Below are positions 28,561 to 37,294 of a stretch of DNA of 55,137 nucleotides, piece by piece; position 1 is the stretch's first letter; each line of letters starts with the position of its first letter. The translations under genes were made by a program, and so were the position numbers. Below the pieces are notes generated by a model, which made no database searches, was not told the DNA's origin, and saw only the letters and a list, made by a program, of their open reading frames with translations. Source of the DNA: Flavobacteriales bacterium (lineage in GTDB: Bacteria > Bacteroidota > Bacteroidia > Flavobacteriales > ECT2AJA-044). The stretch spans positions 1 to 55,137 of the forward strand of contig JAGWBA010000006.1 of the NCBI GenBank assembly GCA_021296215.1, in the 5' to 3' direction.

Positions 28561-29157
28561 TTAGATGTCCAATTTCATTTGCTTGGGCAACAGTTGAAAG
28601 CTCTTTCGGTGGAGGTCGGTAGCACCGAACTCCGCTATGGCCTTTCGGTGTTCGGCGGTCGGGTAACCTTTGTTCTTTTGCCACCCGTATTGGGGGTATT
28701 CACCAGCCGCCTTCACCATGAGCTCATCGCGGTGTGTTTTAGCCAATACTGAGGCAGCCGAAATGCTCAAATAGGTACCATCTCCCCCTACCACCGTTTC
28801 GTATGGAATATCGCCGTAGGGCTTGAATCGATTGCCATCGACCAAAACAAGTTCGGGTTGTGGGATGAGCTGTAAAAGAGCGCGGTGCATTCCCTCTATC
28901 GAAGCCCAAAGGATATTGAGCTTATCGACTTCATGAGGAGGAACTATGGAAACTCCCCAAGTAATAGCTTCTTTTTCGATGATGGGCCGAAGTGCTTCGC
29001 GACGTTTTTCGGTGATCTGTTTAGAATCGTTGAGCCATGGATGGTGAAAATCTTTCGGCAATATACACGCGGCGGCGACCACGGGGCCGGCTAAACAACC
29101 ACGACCGGCTTCATCGCATCCGGCCGCGATGCCGCCAAAATCATAATGAACCGGCAT
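28561..29157 (-). CDS. rnhB: Ribonuclease HII
   Basis: A 198-aa endonuclease that removes ribonucleotides and RNA primers from DNA. It has the type 2 signature: CDEAGRGCLAGPVVAAA with catalytic Asp and Glu, the LNDSKQ segment, VDGN, and the ISAASVLAKTHRDELM helix before GYPTAEHRKAI. Full length. Its start overlaps the end of the glycosyltransferase gene by 17 nt, so the two are co-transcribed. Confidence 0.95.
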   Translation of the reverse strand: MPVHYDFGGIAAGCDEAGRGCLAGPVVAAACILPKDFHHPWLNDSKQITEKRREALRPIIEKEAITWGVSIVPPHEVDKLNILWASIEGMHRALLQLIPQPELVLVDGNRFKPYGDIPYETVVGGDGTYLSISAASVLAKTHRDELMVKAAGEYPQYGWQKNKGYPTAEHRKAIAEFGATDLHRKSFQLLPKQMKLDI

Positions 29158-30280
29158 CCGACATCATTTTTTCGAAGCTTTGCCAATAGCGTTCGGCGGA
29201 TCGATCCCAGCTGAATTCGCGCGAGCGTTCGAGGGCCAGAGCGGCATAGGATTCGCGCTCGGCACGATCCGTAGCCATGCGAACCATGGCATTGCGGATG
29301 GAGTCGATATTGAGGGGATCGAATAGGAGACCGGCATCACCCGTGACTTCGGGCAGAGCTGTTGCGTCTGCGGCCAGTACCGGCACACCGCACTGCATGG
29401 CCTCGACGAGCGGTATTCCAAACCCTTCGTATGTGCTGGGTAATATGAGCGCGTCGGCCGCCGCGATGGATTTGTGCAATGGCTCGTTATCGAGCCGCCC
29501 CGCGAAGACCACCTGATCGGTGCGCTGCATATTCTTGTAGGCCGATTCGATCTCGTCGGTCAAGAACATTTTTTCGCCTACAATAAGCAATTTATGTGGG
29601 AGGTCGGTGGTCGATTTAAGCAAATCGAATGCTTGCAGCAATCGGCCCACATTTTTTCTCGGGTTCAGTGCCCCGACGAAAACAAAGTAGGGCGCTCCGC
29701 TGGTATGCGTACTTCGAAAGCTCTGTATTGCATCGTCCCCGATCGGTTGAAAACGCTCGTGCGCGCCATTGTAGACTACGTCGATCTTATCCAATGGCAC
29801 CTTGTATCGATCGTGGATATCCTGTTTAGAGAATTCCGATACTGTCTGCAGTCGATCGGCGTGGCGAGCAAAGAGCTTAAAGTAATAGAGATAGTACTGT
29901 CGCGTAAGCCAGGGCAGGTTCTCCGGTGTTTCCTCGAAGTTGAGATCGTGGATCAACGTTGAGCTGGGTACGTCGGCTTTAAGGCTGAGATAGCCGTCGG
30001 TACTAAGAAAAGCGCTTACATTGTGCTTTCGCAGTGCGGTCGGAATACTTCTTTCGAAGTACCAATACCACAAATACGGGTGTCTAGCGGGCGGAAAAAG
30101 CTTGACCGGCGTTACGTTTTCTCCGAAGATGAACACGTCCGAAAAGGGTCGATCGAAATAAAATAGGAATTCGTGCTCGGAGTGAGCGCACGTGACACGT
30201 TTAAAGATCTCGTAGGTGAATCTACCGATCCCTTCGAGTTTTCCCTCCAGTAAAAATCGAGTATTGACCGCGATGCGCAT
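29141..30280 (-). CDS. Glycosyltransferase family 4
   Basis: A 379-aa GT-B retaining glycosyltransferase, probably cytoplasmic and peripheral to the inner membrane. The N-terminus is RIAVNTRFLLEGKLEGIGRF, the acceptor domain, and the donor domain has VGALNPRKN and the E-x7-E motif in YEGFGIPLVEAMQCGVPVLA. It likely adds a mannose-, glucose- or galactose-type sugar to a lipid-linked glycan; the donor cannot be read from sequence. ATG 30280 is preferred over an in-frame 30334 because it lies 5 nt after a perfect -7 box and matches family N-termini. It diverges from the flippase gene and belongs functionally with that polysaccharide cluster. Confidence 0.9.
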   Translation of the reverse strand: MRIAVNTRFLLEGKLEGIGRFTYEIFKRVTCAHSEHEFLFYFDRPFSDVFIFGENVTPVKLFPPARHPYLWYWYFERSIPTALRKHNVSAFLSTDGYLSLKADVPSSTLIHDLNFEETPENLPWLTRQYYLYYFKLFARHADRLQTVSEFSKQDIHDRYKVPLDKIDVVYNGAHERFQPIGDDAIQSFRSTHTSGAPYFVFVGALNPRKNVGRLLQAFDLLKSTTDLPHKLLIVGEKMFLTDEIESAYKNMQRTDQVVFAGRLDNEPLHKSIAAADALILPSTYEGFGIPLVEAMQCGVPVLAADATALPEVTGDAGLLFDPLNIDSIRNAMVRMATDRAERESYAALALERSREFSWDRSAERYWQSFEKMMSDAGSL

Positions 30281-30285
30281 GGGCT

Positions 30286-30293
30286 CAAATGTA
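30286..30293 (-). promoter_or_regulatory. -7 box of the glycosyltransferase gene
   Basis: Minus-strand TACATTTG, 5 nt (AGCCC) before ATG 30280. It forms one arm of a 10-bp inverted repeat (CAAATGTACG at 30286-30295, CGTACATTTG at 30328-30337) with the flippase promoter. Predicts a leaderless mRNA. Confidence 0.58.
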
Positions 30294-30329
30294 CGAATTC
30301 GCCGGTCCCTTGGCACGCGTGCTTTTGCG

Positions 30330-30337
30330 TACATTTG
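30330..30337 (+). promoter_or_regulatory. -7 box of the flippase gene
   Basis: TACATTTG, 5 nt (CGCTT) before ATG 30343, is identical to the divergent box for the glycosyltransferase gene. TTG at 30310-30312 is a possible weak -33 element. Predicts a leaderless mRNA for the polysaccharide operon. Confidence 0.58.
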
Positions 30338-30342
30338 CGCTT

Positions 30343-31692
30343 ATGCGCGAAAAGGTGAAGCGGAAATGGGGCTACATTCGCAAGGATGCGAATTTGATGC
30401 AGCTTCTCACGAGTTCCGGGTTGGTGCTTTTCTTCAAAGTATCCGGGGCCTTGGCCGGTTATTTATTCACGTACCTCGTTTCGAATTTCTACGGGGCTGG
30501 GATCTACGGTATTTATGAACTATGCTACACGGCGATCATGATCGCAGGTGTGGTAGGCCGATTGGGGCTCGATGGAGCTCTGGTTCGTTTTTTGGCGGAA
30601 TTCAAATCAAAAGAGCAGTTCGGTACCCTTCGGCGCGTGTATCGCAAATCGGTAACGGCGAGCTTTGTGCTTTCCATTGCACTGGGAGCCGGGCTATATC
30701 TCCTCGCTCCCATTTTGGCCGCAAATCTCGGCGAAGACCATGAATCACTTGCACAAGCCTTCAAGGTCACGGCATTTCTGATTCCGCTGTTCGTGATGCT
30801 CGGCATAAATTCCGAATCGCTCCGCGGACTCAAACGCATGACCGACTACGCGGCCCTTCAACACGGCACCATAGTGCTCATAGGAGCAATTGGGGTTTGG
30901 CTGACCTACCAAAAGGTACCGGAGCATTTGGCACCGCTGTACGGATATGGAGGTGGAGTGATATTACTCCTGATCGTAAGCATTTTCGTCGTTCGCCGAC
31001 GAATAGCACAGGTGGGTTCGGTTTCGGCTCCCGGACCGGGCGTACCGTTCCGAACCGTGCTCAATGTTGCGTTACCAATACTGTTGAGCACCTCCATGTT
31101 CTTGGTCATCAGCTGGACCGACACCCTTATGATCGGCTACTTCATCGACGAAACCAATGTGGGCATTTACCGGATTGCCTTTAAGATCGCCACGCTCATC
31201 ACCTTTGCTCAGTTTGCCATCAACAGCATTGCCGCGCCCATGTTCAGCGAGTTCTTCACAAAAAAGGATATGGAGGGCATTCGACGTACCACCCATCAGA
31301 TCGGGTACTTGAATCTGGCCTTGAGCACTCCTATATTTTTGATCATCGTATTGGCCCCGACCTTTGTGCTGGGTCTTTTTGGACCGGAATTCAAAGTGGC
31401 CGCGGTTACGGTGATCGTTCTGGCGGCCGGACAACTCGTCAATGCCCTGTGTGGCCCAGTTTTGTACATTCTCAACATGACCGGTAAGGAAAAAGTGGCA
31501 CAGCGCATCATGATCATCACGAGCATTTTGAACGTAGGGTTGAACCTTTGGCTCATTCCGGGGTACGGCTTCCGCGGTGCTGCCATCGCCACCAGCTTTA
31601 GCATGATGCTTTGGAACATACTGGCTGTCATCTACATTCGTCGTGTTTACGGCGTTATCACCTTCCCATTATTCGCCCTATGGAAAAAGTAA
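30343..31692 (+). CDS. Polysaccharide flippase (Wzx/MATE-like, PST family)
   Basis: A 449-aa integral membrane protein of the polysaccharide transport / MurJ-MATE superfamily, with about 12-14 hydrophobic helices. It likely flips a lipid-linked oligosaccharide across the inner membrane. Family-like features include the first helices LLTSSGLVLFFKVSGALAGY and a cationic GLKRMTDYA loop. ATG 30343 is chosen over 30289 because a perfect -7 box ends 5 nt upstream; the longer frame would start upstream of that box. It is first in an operon with sulfotransferase, Wzz-like and ligase genes, and overlaps the sulfotransferase start by 13 nt. Confidence 0.9.
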   Translation: MREKVKRKWGYIRKDANLMQLLTSSGLVLFFKVSGALAGYLFTYLVSNFYGAGIYGIYELCYTAIMIAGVVGRLGLDGALVRFLAEFKSKEQFGTLRRVYRKSVTASFVLSIALGAGLYLLAPILAANLGEDHESLAQAFKVTAFLIPLFVMLGINSESLRGLKRMTDYAALQHGTIVLIGAIGVWLTYQKVPEHLAPLYGYGGGVILLLIVSIFVVRRRIAQVGSVSAPGPGVPFRTVLNVALPILLSTSMFLVISWTDTLMIGYFIDETNVGIYRIAFKIATLITFAQFAINSIAAPMFSEFFTKKDMEGIRRTTHQIGYLNLALSTPIFLIIVLAPTFVLGLFGPEFKVAAVTVIVLAAGQLVNALCGPVLYILNMTGKEKVAQRIMIITSILNVGLNLWLIPGYGFRGAAIATSFSMMLWNILAVIYIRRVYGVITFPLFALWKK

Positions 31693-32618
31693 ATTTCTTT
31701 TTGATCGGGGCGGCCAAATGCGGGACCACTGCGCTGTACGAGCGTATGAAGCACCACCCCGAAATATACCTTTCGCCCCTCAAGGAGCCCAACTACTGGA
31801 GCACAGATATCGACATTGCGCAGTTCTCTGCGGCCTTTAAGGCCAACACGCCATTGGATCTCAGCGCCTACCTGCTTCAGGAGCCCCTTCCCGAAAAACC
31901 TGTTGGCTTCCTACGGAACGAAGGCCATTACGCGCGATTATTCGACGCCGTGCAAAACGAAAAAATGGTGGGCGAGTGTTCGACCAGCTATTTGTATTCG
32001 GAAGTGGCCGCGGAACGAATAGCCAAAGCCCATCCCGATGCGAAGATATTGGTGGTACTGCGCGATCCGGTGGAGCGACTATTCTCGCATTACCTCATGG
32101 CCCGGAAGTACGGTTTCGTCACCGAAGACCTTAAAGTGGCCGTGGATCGCGATTTCTCCAGAGAAAATAAAGGCTGGGGGCGCAGCGAACTGTTCGTGGA
32201 GTTAGGGCTCTATGGAAAGCAGCTGGAACGGTGGTACGAGCATTTCGGCCGAAGTCAGATCAAGGTGTTATTTACGCCTCAGCTGAACGAGGAGGACACC
32301 TACTCCGAGCTGTACGAATGGTTGGGGGTAGGTGAAAATCGTGCCGCAGGCACAAAAATCAAAAACGAAGAAAAAACGAATTCGGCTGGATTAGCGCGCT
32401 TTGAAGGATTAAATAAGTGGTTGACCGATAGCGGATTGAAAAAGGCCCTAGGGGCCATAGTACCACTGAATTTTAAGCGAAAACTGCTGAATTTATACTA
32501 CACTGACGTAAATTTGCCGACCCTTAGCGAGGCGGACCGAAAATATTTGTCCGGTTTTTACGCTAAAGATAAGGAGCGTTTGGAGGCTGTACTGCAGCGA
32601 CCGGTGCCCTGGAACTAA
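31680..32618 (+). CDS. PAPS-dependent sulfotransferase
   Basis: A 312-aa cytosolic sulfotransferase of the heparan/Stf0-like type. FFLIGAAKCGTTALYERM at the N-terminus is the 5'-phosphosulfate loop, and ILVVLRDPVERLFSHYLM around residue 130 is the 3'-phosphate-binding motif. ATG 31680 overlaps the flippase stop (translational coupling); longer in-frame starts would begin well inside the flippase gene. Placed between flippase and chain-length genes, it probably sulfates the repeat unit of the exported polysaccharide or a lipid-linked precursor. Sulfated surface glycans would fit a marine lifestyle (inference). Confidence 0.86.
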   Translation: MEKVNFFLIGAAKCGTTALYERMKHHPEIYLSPLKEPNYWSTDIDIAQFSAAFKANTPLDLSAYLLQEPLPEKPVGFLRNEGHYARLFDAVQNEKMVGECSTSYLYSEVAAERIAKAHPDAKILVVLRDPVERLFSHYLMARKYGFVTEDLKVAVDRDFSRENKGWGRSELFVELGLYGKQLERWYEHFGRSQIKVLFTPQLNEEDTYSELYEWLGVGENRAAGTKIKNEEKTNSAGLARFEGLNKWLTDSGLKKALGAIVPLNFKRKLLNLYYTDVNLPTLSEADRKYLSGFYAKDKERLEAVLQRPVPWN

Positions 32619-32628
32619 ACCTGAAGTC

Positions 32629-33639
32629 ATGAACCTGGATTCGAGTAACCTGATCGTTTATCTGTATCGGTGGCGCAAGCCTTTGATCATCGTAACTTTT
32701 TTATCGGCGGTAGCGGCGGCTATTTTCAGTGCCCCGGTGTTTATTCCGCCCAAGTACCAATCGACCGTAGTCTTGTTCCCGGCGACCACAAACTCTGTTT
32801 CGAGCGCGTTGCTTGGAGAGCGTAATGCCTACACGGCGGACATCCTTGAGTTCGGTAAGGAAGAAGAGGCCGAGCAGATGCTTCAGATCCTTTACTCCGA
32901 TGAGATCCGAGATAAGGTAGTGCGGAAGTTCAACCTGATGGATCACTACGATATCGCCCCGGATTCGAAATACCGAATGACCGCCCTGTACAAGGAGTTT
33001 TCGAGCAATATCACCTACCGACGTACGGAGTATATGTCGGTAGAGATCACCGTACTCGATACCGACCCTAATCTGGCTGCGGACATTGCCAACGAGATCG
33101 CCGTGCTGCTCGACTCGGTAAAGAGCCGCGTTCAGAAAGAGCGTGCGTACGAAGGACTGCGCATCGTTGAGAAAGAGTATAAGAATTTGCGTCGCGAGGT
33201 GAAGGCGATGGAAGACAGCTTGCGCGATCTGCGTGTGAAGGGAATTCACGATTACGAAGGACAATCGGCCGTATTGAGCGAGCAAATCGCCACGGCGATG
33301 ATCGAGAACCGGAATAGCGTGGCCGACGATCTGCAAGCGCGGTTGGACACTTTGGCTAAATACGGTGGAGCCTATACTTCGCTGCGCGATCAGCTGAAGT
33401 ATCGGTACGAAGAGCTGAACTTGCTTAAAACGCGCTACGAAGAAGCGAAAGTGGATGCCGAGGTGAGTCTTCCACACAAGTTTATCGTGAACGAAGCATT
33501 TCCGGCCGAGAAGAAGAGCTATCCGATACGTTGGCTTATCGTAGCCATGAGTACCATGGGCGGATTCGTACTGACGCTGTTGGTCATCATCGTTCTCGAC
33601 ACCTTGCGCAAGGCTACTTCCAACGAAGAGAGTGCCTAA
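32629..33639 (+). CDS. Chain-length determinant / Wzz-type co-polymerase
   Basis: A 336-aa inner-membrane protein. One transmembrane helix near residue 20-40 (PLIIVTFLSAVAAAIFS) and one near 305-325 flank a periplasmic domain with a long coiled-coil stretch (about residues 165-275, rich in Lys/Glu/Arg). PPKYQSTVVLFPA after the first helix and a proline-rich FPAEKKSYPIRW before the second are typical Wzz features. No C-terminal tyrosine kinase domain is attached. It likely sets polymer length together with the ligase/polymerase gene 3 nt downstream. Confidence 0.85.
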   Translation: MNLDSSNLIVYLYRWRKPLIIVTFLSAVAAAIFSAPVFIPPKYQSTVVLFPATTNSVSSALLGERNAYTADILEFGKEEEAEQMLQILYSDEIRDKVVRKFNLMDHYDIAPDSKYRMTALYKEFSSNITYRRTEYMSVEITVLDTDPNLAADIANEIAVLLDSVKSRVQKERAYEGLRIVEKEYKNLRREVKAMEDSLRDLRVKGIHDYEGQSAVLSEQIATAMIENRNSVADDLQARLDTLAKYGGAYTSLRDQLKYRYEELNLLKTRYEEAKVDAEVSLPHKFIVNEAFPAEKKSYPIRWLIVAMSTMGGFVLTLLVIIVLDTLRKATSNEESA

Positions 33640-33642
33640 AGC

Positions 33643-35085
33643 ATGGACAAGATCCTGAATCAGCGGAATATTTTGATCGTCGGACTCCTGTTCGTGGCGA
33701 TCAATACCCTGTTGATCACTCGGGAATTCTTTTGGGCCGGACTAGTCCCGTTTGCCCTTTTTATCGTGGTATTGGCACTGTTATCGATGGACAAGCTGTT
33801 GTTGCTCATCGCTTTCCTGACGCCGCTATCCGTTAACTTAACCGAAATGGGACTCGGTTTGGGCGTAGGTATGGCATTGCCTACCGATCCGCTCATGTTT
33901 GGGATACTGCTGATCTTCGCCATTCGAGTATTTCACGAAGGGGGGTTCGATAAGCGGGTCATCTGGCATCCGATCAGTTTGATCATCATTTTGCAGCTGG
34001 TGTGGATGTTCTTTACGAGCATGACTTCTACCATGCCGTTGGTTTCGTTCAAGTTCTTGATATCGCGGCTGTGGTATGTGGTGAGTTTCTACTTTTTGGC
34101 CACTCAGCTCTTTAAGCGGCGCAAGCAGATCGTGAGGTACTTTTGGGCCTACATCATGGGCTTGGCAATCGTCATCGTTTATACGGTATACCAACACTAC
34201 TTGAACGCCTTCGACGAGCAGGCGGCCCATTGGGTCATGTCGCCCTTTTTCAAGGACCACACCTCGTACGGCGCCTTACTGGCTTTCTTTTTTCCGGCCT
34301 TGCTGGGCCTTACCTTGGTCAATGCCAAAAGCAATCAAATGCGAGCACTCATGGGTATTGTCGTCCTGGTTTTCATCGGAGGTATCATTCTCTCGTATAC
34401 CCGGGCGGCCTGGTTGAGCTTGATCGCCGCATTGATCGTGTACTTGCTGATGGTATTCAAGGTGCGTTTTCAGTACATCCTCTTTATGCTGGCCATCGTG
34501 GTCGGCTCCTTTGCCATGGTGCAGGAAGAGCTTATGATGAAGCTCGAAAAGAACGATCAGGACAGCTCCGGTGATTTGGTTGAGCACGTACAGTCCATGA
34601 GTAACATCTCCACGGATGCATCGAACCTGGAGCGAATAAATCGGTGGAAATCGGCCTGGCGTATGTTCTTGGACAAGCCGGTGATGGGTTTTGGGCCGAA
34701 CACCTATCAGTTTCAATACGCCCCTTATCAGCACCCCAACGAAAAGACCATCATCAGCACCAACAACGCAGATATGGGGAATGCTCACAGCGAGTACTTG
34801 GGTCCGCTGGCCGAGCAGGGTTTCCTAGGTCCGATATGGGTACTTCTTCTGGTTGGTGTGTTGTTCTACAAGGGTATCACCCTGTACATGGAACTCCCCT
34901 CGGGTCAACTTCGCATGCTGACCGTGATCGCAACGTTGGGATTGGTGACCTACTGGACCCATGCTTTTCTGAACAACTTTCTGGATACGGACAAGGCTTC
35001 AGTGGCCGTTTGGGGGTGTTTGGCCGTACTTACGGCCATAGAGGTTTACCACCTACCGAATATAGAAAAGCGCGACCAAGAATAA
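33643..35085 (+). CDS. O-antigen ligase / Wzy-type polymerase
   Basis: A 480-aa polytopic membrane protein with about 11-12 hydrophobic helices and one large periplasmic loop. The Wzy_C/WaaL signature lies in that loop: RINRWKSAWRMFLDKPVMGF, FGPNTYQFQYAPYQ, then NAHSEYLGPLAEQGFLG. It would either polymerise repeat units delivered by the flippase or ligate the glycan to lipid A core; the family cannot be split by sequence alone. Last gene of the plus-strand polysaccharide operon; a GC hairpin follows. Confidence 0.87.
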   Translation: MDKILNQRNILIVGLLFVAINTLLITREFFWAGLVPFALFIVVLALLSMDKLLLLIAFLTPLSVNLTEMGLGLGVGMALPTDPLMFGILLIFAIRVFHEGGFDKRVIWHPISLIIILQLVWMFFTSMTSTMPLVSFKFLISRLWYVVSFYFLATQLFKRRKQIVRYFWAYIMGLAIVIVYTVYQHYLNAFDEQAAHWVMSPFFKDHTSYGALLAFFFPALLGLTLVNAKSNQMRALMGIVVLVFIGGIILSYTRAAWLSLIAALIVYLLMVFKVRFQYILFMLAIVVGSFAMVQEELMMKLEKNDQDSSGDLVEHVQSMSNISTDASNLERINRWKSAWRMFLDKPVMGFGPNTYQFQYAPYQHPNEKTIISTNNADMGNAHSEYLGPLAEQGFLGPIWVLLLVGVLFYKGITLYMELPSGQLRMLTVIATLGLVTYWTHAFLNNFLDTDKASVAVWGCLAVLTAIEVYHLPNIEKRDQE

Positions 35086-35110
35086 CTCCTGGCCGCGTCG
35101 CAGGTCCATC

Positions 35111-35123
35111 GCGCCGTAGGCGC
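35111..35123 (+). terminator. Hairpin between convergent ligase and efp genes
   Basis: GCGCC-GTA-GGCGC followed by an A/T-rich run (AAATTTTATTTTA). It lies 25 nt after the ligase stop and 5 nt before the efp stop and could end plus-strand transcripts. It is a member of the GNA-triloop hairpin family found across the window. Confidence 0.5.
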
Positions 35124-35128
35124 AAATT

Positions 35129-35692
35129 TTATTTTACTCGCTCCATATACTTACCGTCTTCGGTATTCACCTTGATCTTGTCGCCTTCGTTGATGAAGAG
35201 CGGAACCTTGATCTCGGCGCCCGTTTCGACCGTTGCCGGCTTGGTGGCGTTGGTAGCGGTATCTCCTTTAATCCCGGGCTCGGTGTAGGTTACCTCGAGC
35301 TCGATAGAAGCCGGGAGATCGCAAGTTAGCGGCGTTTCGTTGGCGGCATCGAAAAGGATCTGCACTTCCATACCCTCTTTCATGAGGTCCGGGGCATCCA
35401 TCATTTCCTTAGCCAGGAAGATCTGCGTATAATCGTTGGTATTCATGAAGTGAAAACCCTGATCGTCGTTGTAGAGGTACTGGTAGGTAAGGTTCTCAAC
35501 GCGCAGGTAATCGATCTTGTGCCCGGCCGGAAACGTATGATCGAGTACTTTCCCCACGGTCAAACTCTTGATCTTGGTGCGGACAAAGGCGGCGCCTTTA
35601 CCGGGTTTCACATGTTGAAACTCCACGATCTTCCAGATGTCGTGCTTGTGGCGAATGCAAAGTCCTTTGCGGATGTCTGAAGTAGTTGCCAT
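35129..35692 (-). CDS. efp: Translation elongation factor P
   Basis: A 187-aa protein that relieves ribosome stalling at polyproline. The KOW-like N-domain carries HVKPGKGAAFVRTK, with the tip lysine in PGKG. The two OB domains follow, with the family signature around the end of domain III. No EpmA-type modification gene is visible nearby. Its role fits the proline-containing repeat proteins encoded here (inference). It is the last gene of the HD-lpx group on this strand but is separated from the ABC gene by a 188-nt hairpin-rich spacer. Confidence 0.96.
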   Translation of the reverse strand: MATTSDIRKGLCIRHKHDIWKIVEFQHVKPGKGAAFVRTKIKSLTVGKVLDHTFPAGHKIDYLRVENLTYQYLYNDDQGFHFMNTNDYTQIFLAKEMMDAPDLMKEGMEVQILFDAANETPLTCDLPASIELEVTYTEPGIKGDTATNATKPATVETGAEIKVPLFINEGDKIKVNTEDGKYMERVK

Positions 35693-35880
35693 TCTTGAAT
35701 TCTTAATTTTTAAGGCTTAATTATCGTCGAGCCCGGAGCTCGCTGCCCATTTATCCTCGCGAAGCCAATCGTACTTTGCGCAGCAGAACAACCTTTGCGC
35801 AGCAAAATTTCCTCGCCGAAGGCGAATATCCTTCACCTGTGAAATGCTTTGTGCCTGCGGCACGATGCTCAATATGCGCT
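35693..35880. repeat. Hairpin-rich intergenic island
   Basis: No gene. It contains three perfect C-GNA-G or complementary hairpins: 35794-35806 (TTTGC-GCA-GCAAA), 35813-35825 (TCGCC-GAA-GGCGA) and 35851-35863 (GTGCC-TGC-GGCAC). A 12-bp direct repeat, CTTTGCGCAGCA, lies at 35774-35785 and 35793-35804, and a near-palindrome TTCACCTGTGAA at 35832-35843. It separates the ABC ATPase gene from efp. A -7 consensus for efp was not found. Confidence 0.55.
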
Positions 35881-36504
35881 TCATTTAAAGTCTTCAATGC
35901 GAAGTTCGCGATCACAAAAATAGTATTCCTCGGCGTTTTCGTTACTCGCCACCAATACGATACGGTCTCGCCCCATCTCTTCCATGAGTTCACGATACCA
36001 TTCGACCCCCTTTTTATCGAGGTTCGACGTGGGCTCGTCGAGTAGTAACACAGGTGTATCGGCCATGATCGCTACGATCAACCGAACCCGCTGTTTCATT
36101 CCCGAGGAGAAGTACTTGATCTCGCGATCTGCAGCCTCTTCGAGATATGCCTTTTTTACGAGCTCTTCTATCGTCCAAGGTGATTTCCAAGGCTTCAGCT
36201 TTCCGCAAAAGGCAAAGAACTCCCGCAAGGTATATTCTTCGATGAGCTCGAGGTACGGCGCCGCCAAACTCGTAAAGAAAAACTGTTTGCCCGAATCCAC
36301 CTCTTCTTCTTCGTCGAAAAGTCGTACGTCCCCTTCAAAGGGCATCAAGGCTCTTGATAACGTTTTGAGTAATGTGCTCTTGCCCGATCCATTTCCACCT
36401 AAGATCACGGCTGATTCACCGCTTTGAAGGGTGAGGTCGACCGATCTGAAAACGAATCTCCGATGATATGCCTGACTCAGGTTTTGGGCCTCGAGACGAA
36501 ACAT
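35881..36504 (-). CDS. ABC transporter ATP-binding protein
   Basis: A 207-aa single ABC ATPase domain. Walker A is GGNGSGKST, the Q-loop region follows FFFTSLAAPYLEL, the signature is YFSSGMKQR (variant of LSGGQ, with SSGMKQ common in CcmA-like ATPases), Walker B is VLLLDEPTSNLD. No membrane permease gene is adjacent. The CcmA-like signature could suggest heme-export-type or simple multidrug ATPases, but the partner is unknown. It starts 2 nt after lpxA, so it is co-transcribed with lipid A genes. Confidence 0.88.
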   Translation of the reverse strand: MFRLEAQNLSQAYHRRFVFRSVDLTLQSGESAVILGGNGSGKSTLLKTLSRALMPFEGDVRLFDEEEEVDSGKQFFFTSLAAPYLELIEEYTLREFFAFCGKLKPWKSPWTIEELVKKAYLEEAADREIKYFSSGMKQRVRLIVAIMADTPVLLLDEPTSNLDKKGVEWYRELMEEMGRDRIVLVASNENAEEYYFCDRELRIEDFK

Positions 36505-36506
36505 GT

Positions 36507-37292
36507 TTACGAAGTTTGATACCCGCGCATGATACCGCGTTTGGAGTTGCGGCAGAACGAAATAATTTCATCGCGTTCGTCAGATACCGGAAACTCCGCC
36601 TCAAGCAAATCGATCGCTTGTGTGGTATTCATGCCAGACTGATAGATCGCCCGATAGATGTTCTGGATCTCTTTGATCTTATCCGGATCGAATCCTCGGC
36701 GACGCAAACCAATGGAATTGATTCCTACGAACTGAACCGGTTCACGTCCCGCCTTGGTATAGGGAGGAACATCTTTACGTACCAATGCTCCACCACCGAT
36801 CATACAGTGGGTGCCAACCTTTGTGAACTGGTGCATGGCCGCGAGTCCTCCCAAAATAGCATACTCACCAACCTCGCAATGACCACCAACCGCGACGTTA
36901 TTCACGAGAATGGCGTTTTTACCCATATAGCAATCGTGTGCCACGTGGCTTCCGACCATCAGGAAAGCTCCTTCATCGACTGTGGTACGCCCGGTGGCAT
37001 TGGTACCGCGGTGAACGGTCACGTGTTCGCGAAGAACTACGTTGTCTTTTATGATACACTCCGTCATTTCGTCCGGATCGAACTTGATGTCCTGCGGAGG
37101 CGCTGAAACCACGGTTCCCGGAAAAATGCGAACGTTCTTTCCGATTCGAGCACCTTCCATGATAGTAACGCCCGATCCGATCCAGCTTCCCTTCTCGATC
37201 ACCACATTTTTGTGGATCGTGGCAAAAGGTTCAACCACGACATTAGAAGCCACCTTGGCTCCCGGATCAACGTATGCTAACGGCTGGTTCAT
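36507..37292 (-). CDS. lpxA: UDP-GlcNAc O-acyltransferase LpxA
   Basis: First step of lipid A synthesis: moves a 3-hydroxyacyl chain from ACP to UDP-GlcNAc. The 261-aa protein has a left-handed beta-helix of hexapeptide repeats (VASNVVVEPFATIHKNVVIE, IGSGVTIMEGARIGKNVRIF) and the conserved HRGT with the loop MVGSHVAHDC (catalytic His). A C-terminal helical domain with GINSIGLRRRGF is typical. Two nt after lpxC/fabZ. Confidence 0.96.
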   Translation of the reverse strand: MNQPLAYVDPGAKVASNVVVEPFATIHKNVVIEKGSWIGSGVTIMEGARIGKNVRIFPGTVVSAPPQDIKFDPDEMTECIIKDNVVLREHVTVHRGTNATGRTTVDEGAFLMVGSHVAHDCYMGKNAILVNNVAVGGHCEVGEYAILGGLAAMHQFTKVGTHCMIGGGALVRKDVPPYTKAGREPVQFVGINSIGLRRRGFDPDKIKEIQNIYRAIYQSGMNTTQAIDLLEAEFPVSDERDEIISFCRNSKRGIMRGYQTS

Positions 37293-37294
37293 AA

